Made by a program: the position numbers and the translations under genes. The notes under the pieces were generated by a model. The model made no database searches, was not told where the DNA came from, and was given only the letters and a program-made list of their open reading frames with translations. Positions 26,129 through 33,521 of a stretch of 35,210 bases of DNA are shown here, piece after piece. The DNA comes from an uncultured Scytonema sp. (GTDB lineage Bacteria > Cyanobacteriota > Cyanobacteriia > Cyanobacteriales > Nostocaceae). The DNA lies in the NCBI GenBank assembly GCA_937873135.1, contig CALMVQ010000278.1, positions 1-35,210 on the forward strand, given 5' to 3'. Position 1 is the stretch's first letter. Each line of letters starts with the position of its first letter.

Positions 26129-26577
26129 AAGTAAAATCTCTTAAAGTTATTCTTTTCTTCACAAGACTTACTATCCATTTCGGAAAGTTCCAGTGAAAAT
26201 TCCTATTTTATTTAGTGTACGTATAATAAAGGAAAAAATAGATACTTGTATCTCTTTTCTCCGAGATAAACTTACAGTTGGGGTTTCTTCCAACTCTTAG
26301 AATTAACAATTGAAAAGAAATAAATATAAGGTTATCTGCTGGTTAGTTTGGGCTCTCTATTTCCGTTCCTCGTGAACTAGTACAGAGAGTACAGAATAGC
26401 TGATAATCTAAGCATTTTCAATTCCGTTTAGCGATACTAGACAATTTTCTAGGGTGGATTCTCCCCATTTTTCTGATGTCATCTGTGAGGATAAAACCGC
26501 ATTATGGGTTTTAGAGATGAGTTGAGAATTATTCCTTTCTCATCTAATCGCAAACCCTCAATAACTAGAGAAATTTT
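26129..26577. other. Intergenic region upstream of the HtrA-like operon
   Basis: No ORF. AGATGAG (26515-26521) and CTCATCT (26538-26544) can pair just upstream of the start codon at 26578, a possible leader hairpin or operator. ACTAGTACAG near 26378 matches part of the family B repeat (31634-31643). The promoter for the three-gene operon should lie here. Confidence 0.45.
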
Positions 26578-27498
26578 ATGTCCTCAAATACCCTACTGGC
26601 TTTGTCGCAAAATTTAGCAGATACTGTAGAGCAAGCCGGACAAACTGTTGTTGCAGTTAATATTGGCAGACGAATTTCTTCTAGTGGTATTCACTGGCGT
26701 CATGGTATAATCGTTACTTCTGATGAATTACTTCAACGTTACGAAGAAATTACTGTCACTCTACCGGATCGGCGTATAGTGCCAGTGACAATTTTGGGTC
26801 GTGACGCTAGCACAGATGTAGCAGTTTTTCAACTACAAAACGTTGAACTTCCAGTGGCGAAAATAGGTGACGCTACAACATTGAAAGTTGGTCATCTTGT
26901 ACTGGGACTAGCAAGAAGCGGCGAGGGTGATATCAAAGCAGCTATGGGTGCTGTCAGTGTTGTCAGTGGTGCTTGGCGGAGCATGAGTGGTGGTAATATT
27001 GACTCCTTCATCCGTCCAGATATTACGCTTTACCGTGGCTTTGCCGGTGGACCGCTCGTAGATGCCGCAGGAAATGTTGTAGGAATGAACACATCGGGAC
27101 GGCGTGGAAGCGCTCTGACAATTCCAGAGACGACAGTTAATCGGGTGATTGATCAACTGCTAGCAAAGGGACGTATTGCTAAGGGTTATCTAGGTTTGGG
27201 AATGCAGCCTGTACGCTTGCCAGAAAACCTAAAAACCTCACTAAATTTAACCTCTTCGGGTGGGGTGATTGTGGTTAATGTCGAAGCAAACGGCCCTGCC
27301 TACAGTGCAGGTGTGTTACTTGGGGATGTGTTAATTTCCTTTGATGGCACTTTCGTCAACGATACGGCTGATGTATTAGCACTTCTCAATAGCAGCGATC
27401 GCGTTGGGAAAAATGTCAAAGCGCAGATTCTCCGAGGTGGGACGTTGATTGAGTTAGCAATCGCGATCGGCGAAAAAGCAACCGATGTTGGTGGTTAG
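26578..27498 (+). CDS. Degenerate HtrA-like protein (S1C fold, catalytic His and Ser replaced) with PDZ domain
   Basis: 306 residues. Residues 20-190 follow the trypsin-like HtrA/Deg fold and 195-298 a PDZ domain (YLGLGMQPV ... GVIVVNVEANGPAYSAGVLLGDVLISFDG). The catalytic triad is broken: the TNAHV histidine motif reads TSDEL (E50), the aspartate is kept (D80 in STDVAVFQL), and GNSGGPL reads GFAGGPL (A156). It therefore should not cleave peptide bonds; a chaperone, scaffold or substrate-presenting role with the active protein next door is a reasonable guess. No signal peptide or membrane helix is present, unlike typical periplasmic HtrA. The gene is 59 bp upstream of the intact paralogue and probably starts the operon. 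Confidence 0.9.
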   Translation: MSSNTLLALSQNLADTVEQAGQTVVAVNIGRRISSSGIHWRHGIIVTSDELLQRYEEITVTLPDRRIVPVTILGRDASTDVAVFQLQNVELPVAKIGDATTLKVGHLVLGLARSGEGDIKAAMGAVSVVSGAWRSMSGGNIDSFIRPDITLYRGFAGGPLVDAAGNVVGMNTSGRRGSALTIPETTVNRVIDQLLAKGRIAKGYLGLGMQPVRLPENLKTSLNLTSSGGVIVVNVEANGPAYSAGVLLGDVLISFDGTFVNDTADVLALLNSSDRVGKNVKAQILRGGTLIELAIAIGEKATDVGG

Positions 27499-27557
27499 TA
27501 GTTGGTATAACAACCAATAATCCACAACTAACAATTAACCAACCAGCAACTAAACAA

Positions 27558-28409
27558 ATGACTACATTTATCAACATCACGACTCAGCTAGCATCGGTAG
27601 CAGAACAACTACGCCAAAGCACTGTACAAGTACAAACTCGTAGTTCGGGCAGCGGTTCCGGTGTCATTTGGACATCTGACGGATTGATTATCACTAATGC
27701 TCATGTTGCAACTAGCAATACTGTAACTGTCGAATGGAATGGGCAGGTTTTTGATGCCGTGCGGACACACTTTGATCCACAGCGAGATTTAGCCGCCTTG
27801 AAAATTGCTGCGCTTGACTTACCAACAGTAACTATTGGAGATACCAAAGCTTTGCGAGTCGGTGAGTTGGTTTTGGCAGTGGGAAATCCTTTTGGTGACA
27901 AGGGTACTGTCACGACTGGAATTATTCATACCAATCATCCGCGTGCTATCATGGCTGATATTCAGCTGTTTCCTGGGAATTCTGGTGGTCCGCTTGCTGA
28001 CTGTCTCGGTCGAGTCATCGGTATTAATACGATGATTGCTGACGGTTTGGCTGTAGCAATACCCAGCGAGGCGGTAGAGAGTTTTTTACGTAGTCGTCGT
28101 CGTCAAAACCTGGGTGTTACTGTCCAACCTGTGGTTGTAGAGACACCATATTCTGAAAACAAACGGACTTTGGGATTTTTGGTGTTATCAGTTAATTCTG
28201 GAAGTGCAGCTGAAACTGCTGGTGTGCAAATTGGTGATGTGCTTGTGGGAATGTCGGGACAGTTGTTTAAGGGACCATTAGATCTCAACAACTATCTTAA
28301 TCTTACTGACAGGAACGACGTATTGCCACTACAAGTTTTACGGGGTGGTAAGCAAATAGTTTGTCATGTTGTTTTACCAACTGGTAAAACTGTAGCGGGG
28401 GCGGTATGA
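27558..28409 (+). CDS. HtrA/Deg-like S1C serine protease with PDZ domain
   Basis: 283 residues. The protease domain (about 18-180) has an intact triad: H49 in TNAHV, D77 in RDLAALK and S142 in PGNSGGPL; oxyanion-loop residues GNSGG are present. One PDZ domain follows (about 183-275: LGVTVQPVVV ... GFLVLSVNSGSAAETAGVQIGDVLVGMSG). There is no signal peptide or membrane helix; the protein starts MTTFINITTQLASVAEQLRQ, so it is predicted cytoplasmic. This is shorter than classical cyanobacterial HhoA/HhoB/HtrA (about 400 residues with a signal). It is a diverged paralogue of the upstream gene. Its stop codon overlaps the start of the regulator gene by four bases (ATGA), implying translational coupling and a shared function. 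Confidence 0.92.
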   Translation: MTTFINITTQLASVAEQLRQSTVQVQTRSSGSGSGVIWTSDGLIITNAHVATSNTVTVEWNGQVFDAVRTHFDPQRDLAALKIAALDLPTVTIGDTKALRVGELVLAVGNPFGDKGTVTTGIIHTNHPRAIMADIQLFPGNSGGPLADCLGRVIGINTMIADGLAVAIPSEAVESFLRSRRRQNLGVTVQPVVVETPYSENKRTLGFLVLSVNSGSAAETAGVQIGDVLVGMSGQLFKGPLDLNNYLNLTDRNDVLPLQVLRGGKQIVCHVVLPTGKTVAGAV

Positions 28410-29086
28410 TTCGGGTGTTGGTAATTGCGACGAATCCAGTAGTCAGGGCGGGTTTGTCAGCTGTGCTGACGACGAATCCTAAATTGACTGTCTTAACTAG
28501 TAGTGCATCAGACTTAGATGCACTGACAGGAGAAGTTCTGCAATTACAACCCGATGTGGTGCTGCTAGTTTCAATTCCTCACAGGGATTCAGACTACCAC
28601 CCGATTGATGTTCTGCGCCAATTAACAGATATGTCTCAGGATGTATCTGTGGCAATTATTATTTTTACTGATATCGACAGCATTGATTTAGAGGTTTACC
28701 TTAATTCTGGTGTCCGAGGGATATTAACTCAAGCAAGCACGGAGTCGGAGATTCTGGCTGCTGTTGAAGCAGTCGCTTCAGGATTGGTAGTGCTACACCC
28801 CGATGTTGTCGAGTCTTTGCTTCCCCTAAAAGAGTCAAGTTTGCGAGAAGCGATGCCTGCTTTGGGCTACGCCTACGCAAACCCTGTGCAAGCGTTGACG
28901 CCAAGGGAAATAGAGGTTTTACAGATGCTGGGTTTTGGGCTGGGCAATAAGGCGATCGCCAAACGCTTAAGCATTTCTGAGCATACTGTTAAATTTCACG
29001 TCTCATCTATATTTCAAAAATTGAGTGTTTCGACGCGCACTGAGGCTGTGACTGTTGGCGTACGGTTGGGTTTACTGATGTTATAG
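28406..29086 (+). CDS. NarL/LuxR-type transcription factor with degenerate receiver domain
   Basis: 226 residues. The N-terminal 120 residues have the shape of a response-regulator receiver (MIRVLVIATNPVVRAGLSAVL), but the phosphorylation site is gone. The acidic pair is replaced by A8-T9, the phospho-acceptor aspartate by V55 (DVVLLVSIP), and the conserved lysine near residue 109 by Gln (GILTQAS). The C-terminal LuxR helix-turn-helix is intact (about 163-222: LTPREIEVLQMLGFGLGNKA, IAKRLSISEHTVKFHVSSIFQKL). It should bind DNA as a dimer, controlled by something other than phosphorylation. It overlaps the protease stop by ATGA. Likely targets: its own operon or stress genes; unproven. Confidence 0.92.
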   Translation: MIRVLVIATNPVVRAGLSAVLTTNPKLTVLTSSASDLDALTGEVLQLQPDVVLLVSIPHRDSDYHPIDVLRQLTDMSQDVSVAIIIFTDIDSIDLEVYLNSGVRGILTQASTESEILAAVEAVASGLVVLHPDVVESLLPLKESSLREAMPALGYAYANPVQALTPREIEVLQMLGFGLGNKAIAKRLSISEHTVKFHVSSIFQKLSVSTRTEAVTVGVRLGLLML

Positions 29087-29090
29087 ACAC

Positions 29091-29124
29091 AGATCCCCGA
29101 CAACTTTTACGAAGTCGGGGATCT
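29091..29124. terminator. Bidirectional terminator hairpin
   Basis: An 11-bp perfect stem (29091-29101 with 29114-29124), GC-rich, directly after the regulator stop codon and before the convergent HAD gene end at 29134. It contains the CCCCGAC/GTCGGGG stem also seen at 25832-25857. Confidence 0.85.
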
Positions 29125-29133
29125 ATATTGCTA

Positions 29134-29778
29134 TTAGCTGAATTTAGCATTTTTTACGACTTCTAGAAGTTCGCTTGGTCTATCAATCAGAAAATCTGGA
29201 TTTTGTTTAGCTAAGACTTGTTTTGAGTTGAAACCCCACGCCACTGCAACTACTTTAATATTAGCTTTTTGTGCTGCTTCAACATCTCTAGTTTCATCTC
29301 CGACATAAATTGCTTCTTGAGGTTTTATTTGCTTTTGCTTTAATACATTGTTAATTATTGTTGTTTTTCCGAAAATTGTAATTCCTGAATAAACAAAGTC
29401 GAATAGCTGTTCTAAATCGTTTATTTTGAGAAATTCTGTTACATTTTCTTGGGAATTAGAAGTAACAATTCCCAGTCTGTTTCCTTCACTTTTGAGTGTT
29501 ATCAAGGCTTCTTGAATCTCTGGTATTGGTTTTAATTCATGAATTTTATTTTTTAGTTCAGATTTAACTTTTTTCACCAGAAAAGGTATCTTAAAAATAG
29601 AGATACCTGAGTACTTAATAATTTCTCTAGAATTTAAATTTTTCAGTAAGGAAAGTTCATCTGGAGTGATTGGTATGTAACCAAAATCTTTAGCTAAACG
29701 ATTGGCGATACCAACAAGAGCATCTACCGTATCAGCAATTGTGCCATCAAAATCAAAGATAATTGCTTTCTGAGTCAT
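29134..29778 (-). CDS. HAD-superfamily phosphatase, phosphoglycolate phosphatase-like
   Basis: 214 residues with all four HAD motifs. Motif I is FDFDGTIADT (nucleophile D9, acid D11), with a helical cap domain (about 15-85). Motif II is IVTSNSQ (near 107), motif III a lysine in the GKTTIINN segment, and motif IV YVGDETRDVEAA (near 164-175). It resembles Gph-type phosphatases that remove phosphate from 2-phosphoglycolate or other small substrates; substrate cannot be fixed from sequence. Cytosolic. Its start codon overlaps the queG stop by four bases (29775-29778), so it is translated from the queG transcript. Confidence 0.88.
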   Translation of the reverse strand: MTQKAIIFDFDGTIADTVDALVGIANRLAKDFGYIPITPDELSLLKNLNSREIIKYSGISIFKIPFLVKKVKSELKNKIHELKPIPEIQEALITLKSEGNRLGIVTSNSQENVTEFLKINDLEQLFDFVYSGITIFGKTTIINNVLKQKQIKPQEAIYVGDETRDVEAAQKANIKVVAVAWGFNSKQVLAKQNPDFLIDRPSELLEVVKNAKFS

Positions 29779-30725
29779 TCTTTCGCCCTAAATGCGTCAA
29801 GATTAGCACGGGCATTCCGCCGTAACATTTTTGGCTTAATCCGCCGCAACGCTGATGCCGGAAATCTTTGGTTCCATTCTTCATTTGAGATTTCCGCTAA
29901 TTCTACCAGCTTAGGTGCAACATTCCCAGAGTAAGGTTTAAATTCTGCGATATCAGTTTCTTGAGCAAAACGCTGATTCCAGGGACAAACATCCTGGCAA
30001 ATGTCGCAACCTGCAACCCAACCCTGCATATGCGGTATCACACTCTTCGGCAAATTCTCATCCCGGTTTTCAATCGTATGATACGCAATGCAGCGATTGG
30101 CGTCTACTACAAATGGTTGTGTAATAGCACCTGTAGGACAAGCCTCAATACAACGAGTACAAGTACCGCAGTGTTCTGCGTGCGGATGATCATACTCCAA
30201 ATCCAAATTCGTCAAAATTTCCCCCAAAAATATCCAAGATCCATACTCCCGCGTAATCAAATTACCGTTTTTGGCAATCCAACCAATTCCGGCTTGCTGC
30301 GCCCAAACTTTATCTTGTACCGGACCGGTGTCTGAATAATAACGTGCTTGAATGCCTTCATCAAGTCCTTGTATCCAGGTAGTCAGGGTCTTGAGTTTTT
30401 TGTGCATCACTTTGTGATAATCTCGCCCCCAGGCATAACGAGCGATTTTGGCATATTCCTCACTTTCGGGACGCTGCTCTTTTGTGTAGTAGTTCAAAGT
30501 CATACAGATCAGCGATCGCACTTCTGGCATCAGCAAGCGAATATTCTGACGCTGAGGCTTTGCCATCCATTCCATATCAGCGTGATAACCCAGCGTCAAC
30601 CACACTTGCATTCTTTGTGCCATTGCATCTACCCCTTCCACTGCAGCGATCCCAATTGAGTGAAATCCCAACTCTCGGGCTTTCTTCTTAATTTCGCTAC
30701 TACTTGTTCCTGGGGATCGATTCAT
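29775..30725 (-). CDS. queG: Epoxyqueuosine reductase QueG
   Basis: 316 residues. The N-terminal cobalamin-binding domain includes YYSDTGPVQDK with the proposed catalytic acid D132. The C-terminal ferredoxin-like domain has CGTCTRCIEACPTGAI (C186, C189, C192, C196) and C212, then GCDICQDVCPWN (C240, C243, C247), sufficient for two [4Fe-4S] clusters. Family motif ARYAWGRDYHKVM is at about 95-107. It catalyses the last step of queuosine synthesis, reducing epoxyqueuosine in the anticodon of GUN tRNAs. Cytosolic. The HAD gene follows with a 4-bp overlap. Other que genes are not present here. Confidence 0.95.
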   Translation of the reverse strand: MNRSPGTSSSEIKKKARELGFHSIGIAAVEGVDAMAQRMQVWLTLGYHADMEWMAKPQRQNIRLLMPEVRSLICMTLNYYTKEQRPESEEYAKIARYAWGRDYHKVMHKKLKTLTTWIQGLDEGIQARYYSDTGPVQDKVWAQQAGIGWIAKNGNLITREYGSWIFLGEILTNLDLEYDHPHAEHCGTCTRCIEACPTGAITQPFVVDANRCIAYHTIENRDENLPKSVIPHMQGWVAGCDICQDVCPWNQRFAQETDIAEFKPYSGNVAPKLVELAEISNEEWNQRFPASALRRIKPKMLRRNARANLDAFRAKE

Positions 30726-30924
30726 TTATCTTATCTATTTTTTTTTCCATTGCGGCTCTTTCATTCTATACTTTCCAGTCCGTATCGCTGTATCTATTTT
30801 TCTCTTTCTGTCATTTGTAAATTTTATTTGCCAAATATTAAGAAAGTGTGCAGAATGTAAACGAGAGGTGAAGCAATTCAAACTGATACAAGCTTCTCAC
30901 TTATTCATTGACTGTGGTGCTATC

Positions 30925-31446
30925 ATGACACTGACTACTGATTCAGCACAAAGCCGCTTATTGAAAATTTTCAATGACAGCATTCAAATCGGTGATGCCG
31001 TTACTTCCACCGTGGCTGTATTCAAAAGCCTCACCATAGATGACAGACTGGCAGTACTTTGGTACACTTACACCGAAATGGGACGTTCCATCACGCCAGC
31101 TGCTACAGGAACAGCTCGTTTACAGTTAGCCGAAGGTCTGCTCGGTCAAATCAAACAGATGCCTCATGCAGAGCAGCTACAGGTCATAAGCGATTTAGTT
31201 GCTCAGAAAAATACCCCGATTTCATGTTCCTACGGTGTTCTCAGCGCTAACACCAAGTTAGCTTTCTGGTATGAATTATCAGAATTAATGGTTAAAGGTT
31301 TTGTCGTTCCCATACCTGATGGCTACAAACTCTCTCATGATGGTGTGAAGATACTAGAAGCACTCAAGCTACTTGACTTTGGTCAACAAATTATTGTTCT
31401 GCGTAAACTAGTGACTGATATGGGAGTTGATCCTCTAAGTGACTAG
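30925..31446 (+). CDS. Helical carotenoid protein (OCP N-terminal domain homologue)
   Basis: From ATG at 30925 the protein is 173 residues, the length of a stand-alone OCP N-terminal domain; the frame opens 19 codons earlier without family support. It aligns over its length with the all-helical carotenoid-binding domain: IDDRLAVLWYTYTEMG (W46, Y49), PISCSYGVLSANTKLAFWYEL (W115, Y116) and GQQIIVLRKLVTDMG. The OCP tryptophan usually called W101 is replaced by leucine here (L106). HCPs bind canthaxanthin-like carotenoids, quench singlet oxygen and, in some clades, phycobilisome excitation. The matching C-terminal-domain homologue is not adjacent. No signal peptide; cytosolic. Confidence 0.92.
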   Translation: MTLTTDSAQSRLLKIFNDSIQIGDAVTSTVAVFKSLTIDDRLAVLWYTYTEMGRSITPAATGTARLQLAEGLLGQIKQMPHAEQLQVISDLVAQKNTPISCSYGVLSANTKLAFWYELSELMVKGFVVPIPDGYKLSHDGVKILEALKLLDFGQQIIVLRKLVTDMGVDPLSD

Positions 31447-31612
31447 TGCCGCGTAGCGGAATTAAAAATTCGTCTTGGAAAGTTAAGCTATATAGAAGTT
31501 GCGAGAAGAGTTTCCCTCCGACCAAACTTCGCTCTCCGCAAATCAGCCTCGCTTACTTTCCGCAAAATGAAAAAAGCTAGATTTGCAAGCAATCAGCAAT
31601 GAGTGAATGCTA

Positions 31613-31676
31613 GGTTTATTTCGGCTATAGTGTACTAGTACAGTGGGCGCGGAAATAAACCACCCATCTGAAATAG
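31613..31676 (+). repeat. Family B dispersed repeat, full copy
   Basis: 10-bp inverted repeats GGTTTATTTC (31613-31622) and GAAATAAACC (31652-31661) enclose GTACTAGTAC, itself a palindrome. Bases 31651-31676 match 15-40 exactly on the opposite strand. MITE-like, no ORF. Confidence 0.75.
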
Positions 31677-31704
31677 GTAAAAAGCTTACAAAGTAGGTGT
31701 TCAA

Positions 31705-31752
31705 ACTTTTTACTTTTTACTTTTTACTTTTTACTTTTTACTTTTTACTTTT
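31705..31752 (+). repeat. Heptanucleotide tandem array (ACTTTTT)
   Basis: Six perfect copies of ACTTTTT followed by ACTTTT. A short tandemly repeated repetitive sequence of the kind found in filamentous cyanobacteria; the copy number may vary between strains. Confidence 0.95.
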
Positions 31753-31818
31753 GCCTTGTTGTACTAGTGCCATTCCCATAGAATGAAAACTTCGTCTGCA
31801 CAATTAGCTTAAAGAAAG

Positions 31819-32838
31819 GTGATTGATCAAGATTCTGAAAACCTTCTCAACTCTCAAACTGAAACAACATCAGTTAAAACTTACAAATTTAACTGGTTTG
31901 ATTGGTTTTGTTTATGGTATCCACCTGGGTGGCTGATTTTATTCAACCGCCATTGGCAGCACTATCATGCAGATCCAGATGGTTGGAATTGGATGGAATA
32001 TGGCTTGTTTTTGATTCCTGGCGGTTTCTATTTAGCACTCCTGATGCGCTGGCTGCGTCTTGGTTGTCGTTCACCACGTAAAGAGACGGGTGAATTCACT
32101 TCCTCTTATCAACAAGCTTTTAGAGAAGAAGTCCTTGCTCCCATCGTTAAACACTACTTTCAGGGAGAATTGCAACAAATAGAGAATTTACCATCATCAG
32201 AACCCGTGATTGTAGCAATGAATCATGCAGGGATGTGTTTTCCTTGGGACTTTTTGACTTTAGGTTATTTATTAAGTAAAGCTAGAGGATGGGTGGTGCA
32301 ACCTTTAGCAGGTGTATCATTATTCGATCATCCTTGGGTTATTTGGTGGTTACCACCTGGATGGTCAAAAGTTTTAGGTGCTGTCAGAGCAGAGTTTAAT
32401 GATTTTGAAGAGGCTATACAAAAGCGGACAATTCTTTTATACGCACCCGAGGGTTTACGGGGACCGAGAAAAGGTTGGAGAAGACGCTATCAGTTGGAAA
32501 CATTTGATTTGAGTTTTATCCAATTAAGCGATCGCTATCAAATTCCCATCCTGCCGATTATTTGCAAGGGTAATGAAAATTTACATCCTTTGACTTTAAA
32601 CATTCCTAAGGTACAAAATTTATTACAATTACCGTTTTTCCCTTTATCGCCTTTAATATTATTCTTGATTCTCTTTCCCTCAATGGGAATTTGGGCTATG
32701 AAAACTCGGCTACATTATTTTACCTTGCCTGTCAAAGAAGCTTCTTTTTCTGAGAAAAGGCGTTCAGCAGCTTACAAACGGGCACAAAAATTACGAGAAG
32801 AGATGCAAGGTAAACTTACTCAAATTTTAACTATTTAA
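31819..32838 (+). CDS. PlsC-like lysophospholipid acyltransferase family protein
   Basis: 339 residues starting with GTG at 31819. An aromatic N-terminal segment with two hydrophobic stretches (about 25-42 and 60-78) suggests membrane association. The acyltransferase domain starts near 120. The active-site motif is NHAGMCFPWD (N135, H136 and D144), with seven residues between His and Asp rather than four. The glycerol-phosphate-binding motif is APEGLRGPRKGW (E211, G212, R214). These resemble glycerolipid or diacylglycerol-type acyltransferases more than classical PlsC. A further hydrophobic stretch occurs at about 265-295. The acceptor is unknown; lysophosphatidate, diacylglycerol or an alcohol are all possible. 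Confidence 0.83.
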   Translation: MIDQDSENLLNSQTETTSVKTYKFNWFDWFCLWYPPGWLILFNRHWQHYHADPDGWNWMEYGLFLIPGGFYLALLMRWLRLGCRSPRKETGEFTSSYQQAFREEVLAPIVKHYFQGELQQIENLPSSEPVIVAMNHAGMCFPWDFLTLGYLLSKARGWVVQPLAGVSLFDHPWVIWWLPPGWSKVLGAVRAEFNDFEEAIQKRTILLYAPEGLRGPRKGWRRRYQLETFDLSFIQLSDRYQIPILPIICKGNENLHPLTLNIPKVQNLLQLPFFPLSPLILFLILFPSMGIWAMKTRLHYFTLPVKEASFSEKRRSAAYKRAQKLREEMQGKLTQILTI

Positions 32839-32953
32839 TCTGTATTGACCAAAATGACTACTCGCTGTCTGCTCAACTAGCTCAAGATAGAGGGGATTTA
32901 GACAGAGCCAAATTTACTCAAAATCTAGCAAACGAAACTCGAAACTCGATTTA

Positions 32954-33214
32954 ATGGTGCAAGTTCAAAATCTTAGAGGTATCCAGTCGTTTGAGACAAA
33001 CGATTACATGATTCTCGTTCAGACACCCGTCGCTTCAGTTGGAGAGTTATTCCACCATTTATATTCTGGGCGATGGGAACGTGATGTATACGGACGAGAA
33101 ATTCAGGATGTAGATCAAGGTTTCATTATAATGCAATTTCGGGGGCATTCTTGGACTTTTTGTTGTGGGTGTGGATGCGATCGCACAGGGGAAGAGTGCG
33201 CGTGGGTAGGCTAA
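32954..33214 (+). pseudogene. Probably truncated conserved hypothetical gene
   Basis: 86 residues. The first 68 (MVQVQNLRGIQSFETNDYMI to MQFRGHSWT) look like the N-terminus of a cyanobacterial protein of unknown function that, as I recall, normally continues for another 80-100 residues after RGHxWT. Here the frame instead runs into a Cys/Gly-rich tail (FCCGCGCDRTGEECAWVG) encoded by DNA with a HIP1-like GCGATCGC and directly followed by a CCCCTC/GAGGG repeat (33217-33245). This suggests a deletion or repeat insertion removed the 3' part. It could also be a short functional protein. Confidence 0.5.
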
Positions 33215-33521
33215 AACCCCTCTACCAAACCTGGGAGAGGGTTAGGGGTAAGGGCTTGTGTATGGTGTACAAATGAGAAATCAGATGATTTTCTTCTGCT
33301 CAATTACGCTGTGTTCAGCCATAGCATCTACTACCTGCTTTTTAAACAAAAGTATATGTTAATTTGGGAATTTATATATAAATTTATACACGTATTTAGT
33401 ACTATCACTTAACCTTAACATGAAAAAAATATAAATAGTTGAGTAAAATCACTCAAGCTGAGAGTGATCAAGCAAAGTTATTTTTTAAAAAACCTCACAG
33501 AAATTACGTAATTACATAATA
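33215..33521. other. AT-rich intergenic region with a repeat at its start
   Basis: No ORF. A CCCTCTACCAAACCTGGGAGAGGG-type inverted repeat begins the region, and a 16-bp palindrome AATTTATATATAAATT lies near 33369. Presumed promoter of the monooxygenase gene; no clear boxes. Confidence 0.45.

Larger units (their letters stand above)
31447..31818. other. Intergenic region rich in repeats
   Basis: No ORF. It holds a family B repeat (31613-31676), a heptamer array (31705-31752) and two ACTAGT sites. Confidence 0.55.

Noticed and set aside
29961-30860. Several plus-strand open frames opposite queG and beyond
   Set aside because: They are shadows of queG, which has all expected cluster and catalytic motifs; the part past 30725 is AT-rich spacer.
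31705-31752. Tandem array considered as CRISPR
   Set aside because: Units of 7 bp without spacers; it is a simple heptamer repeat.
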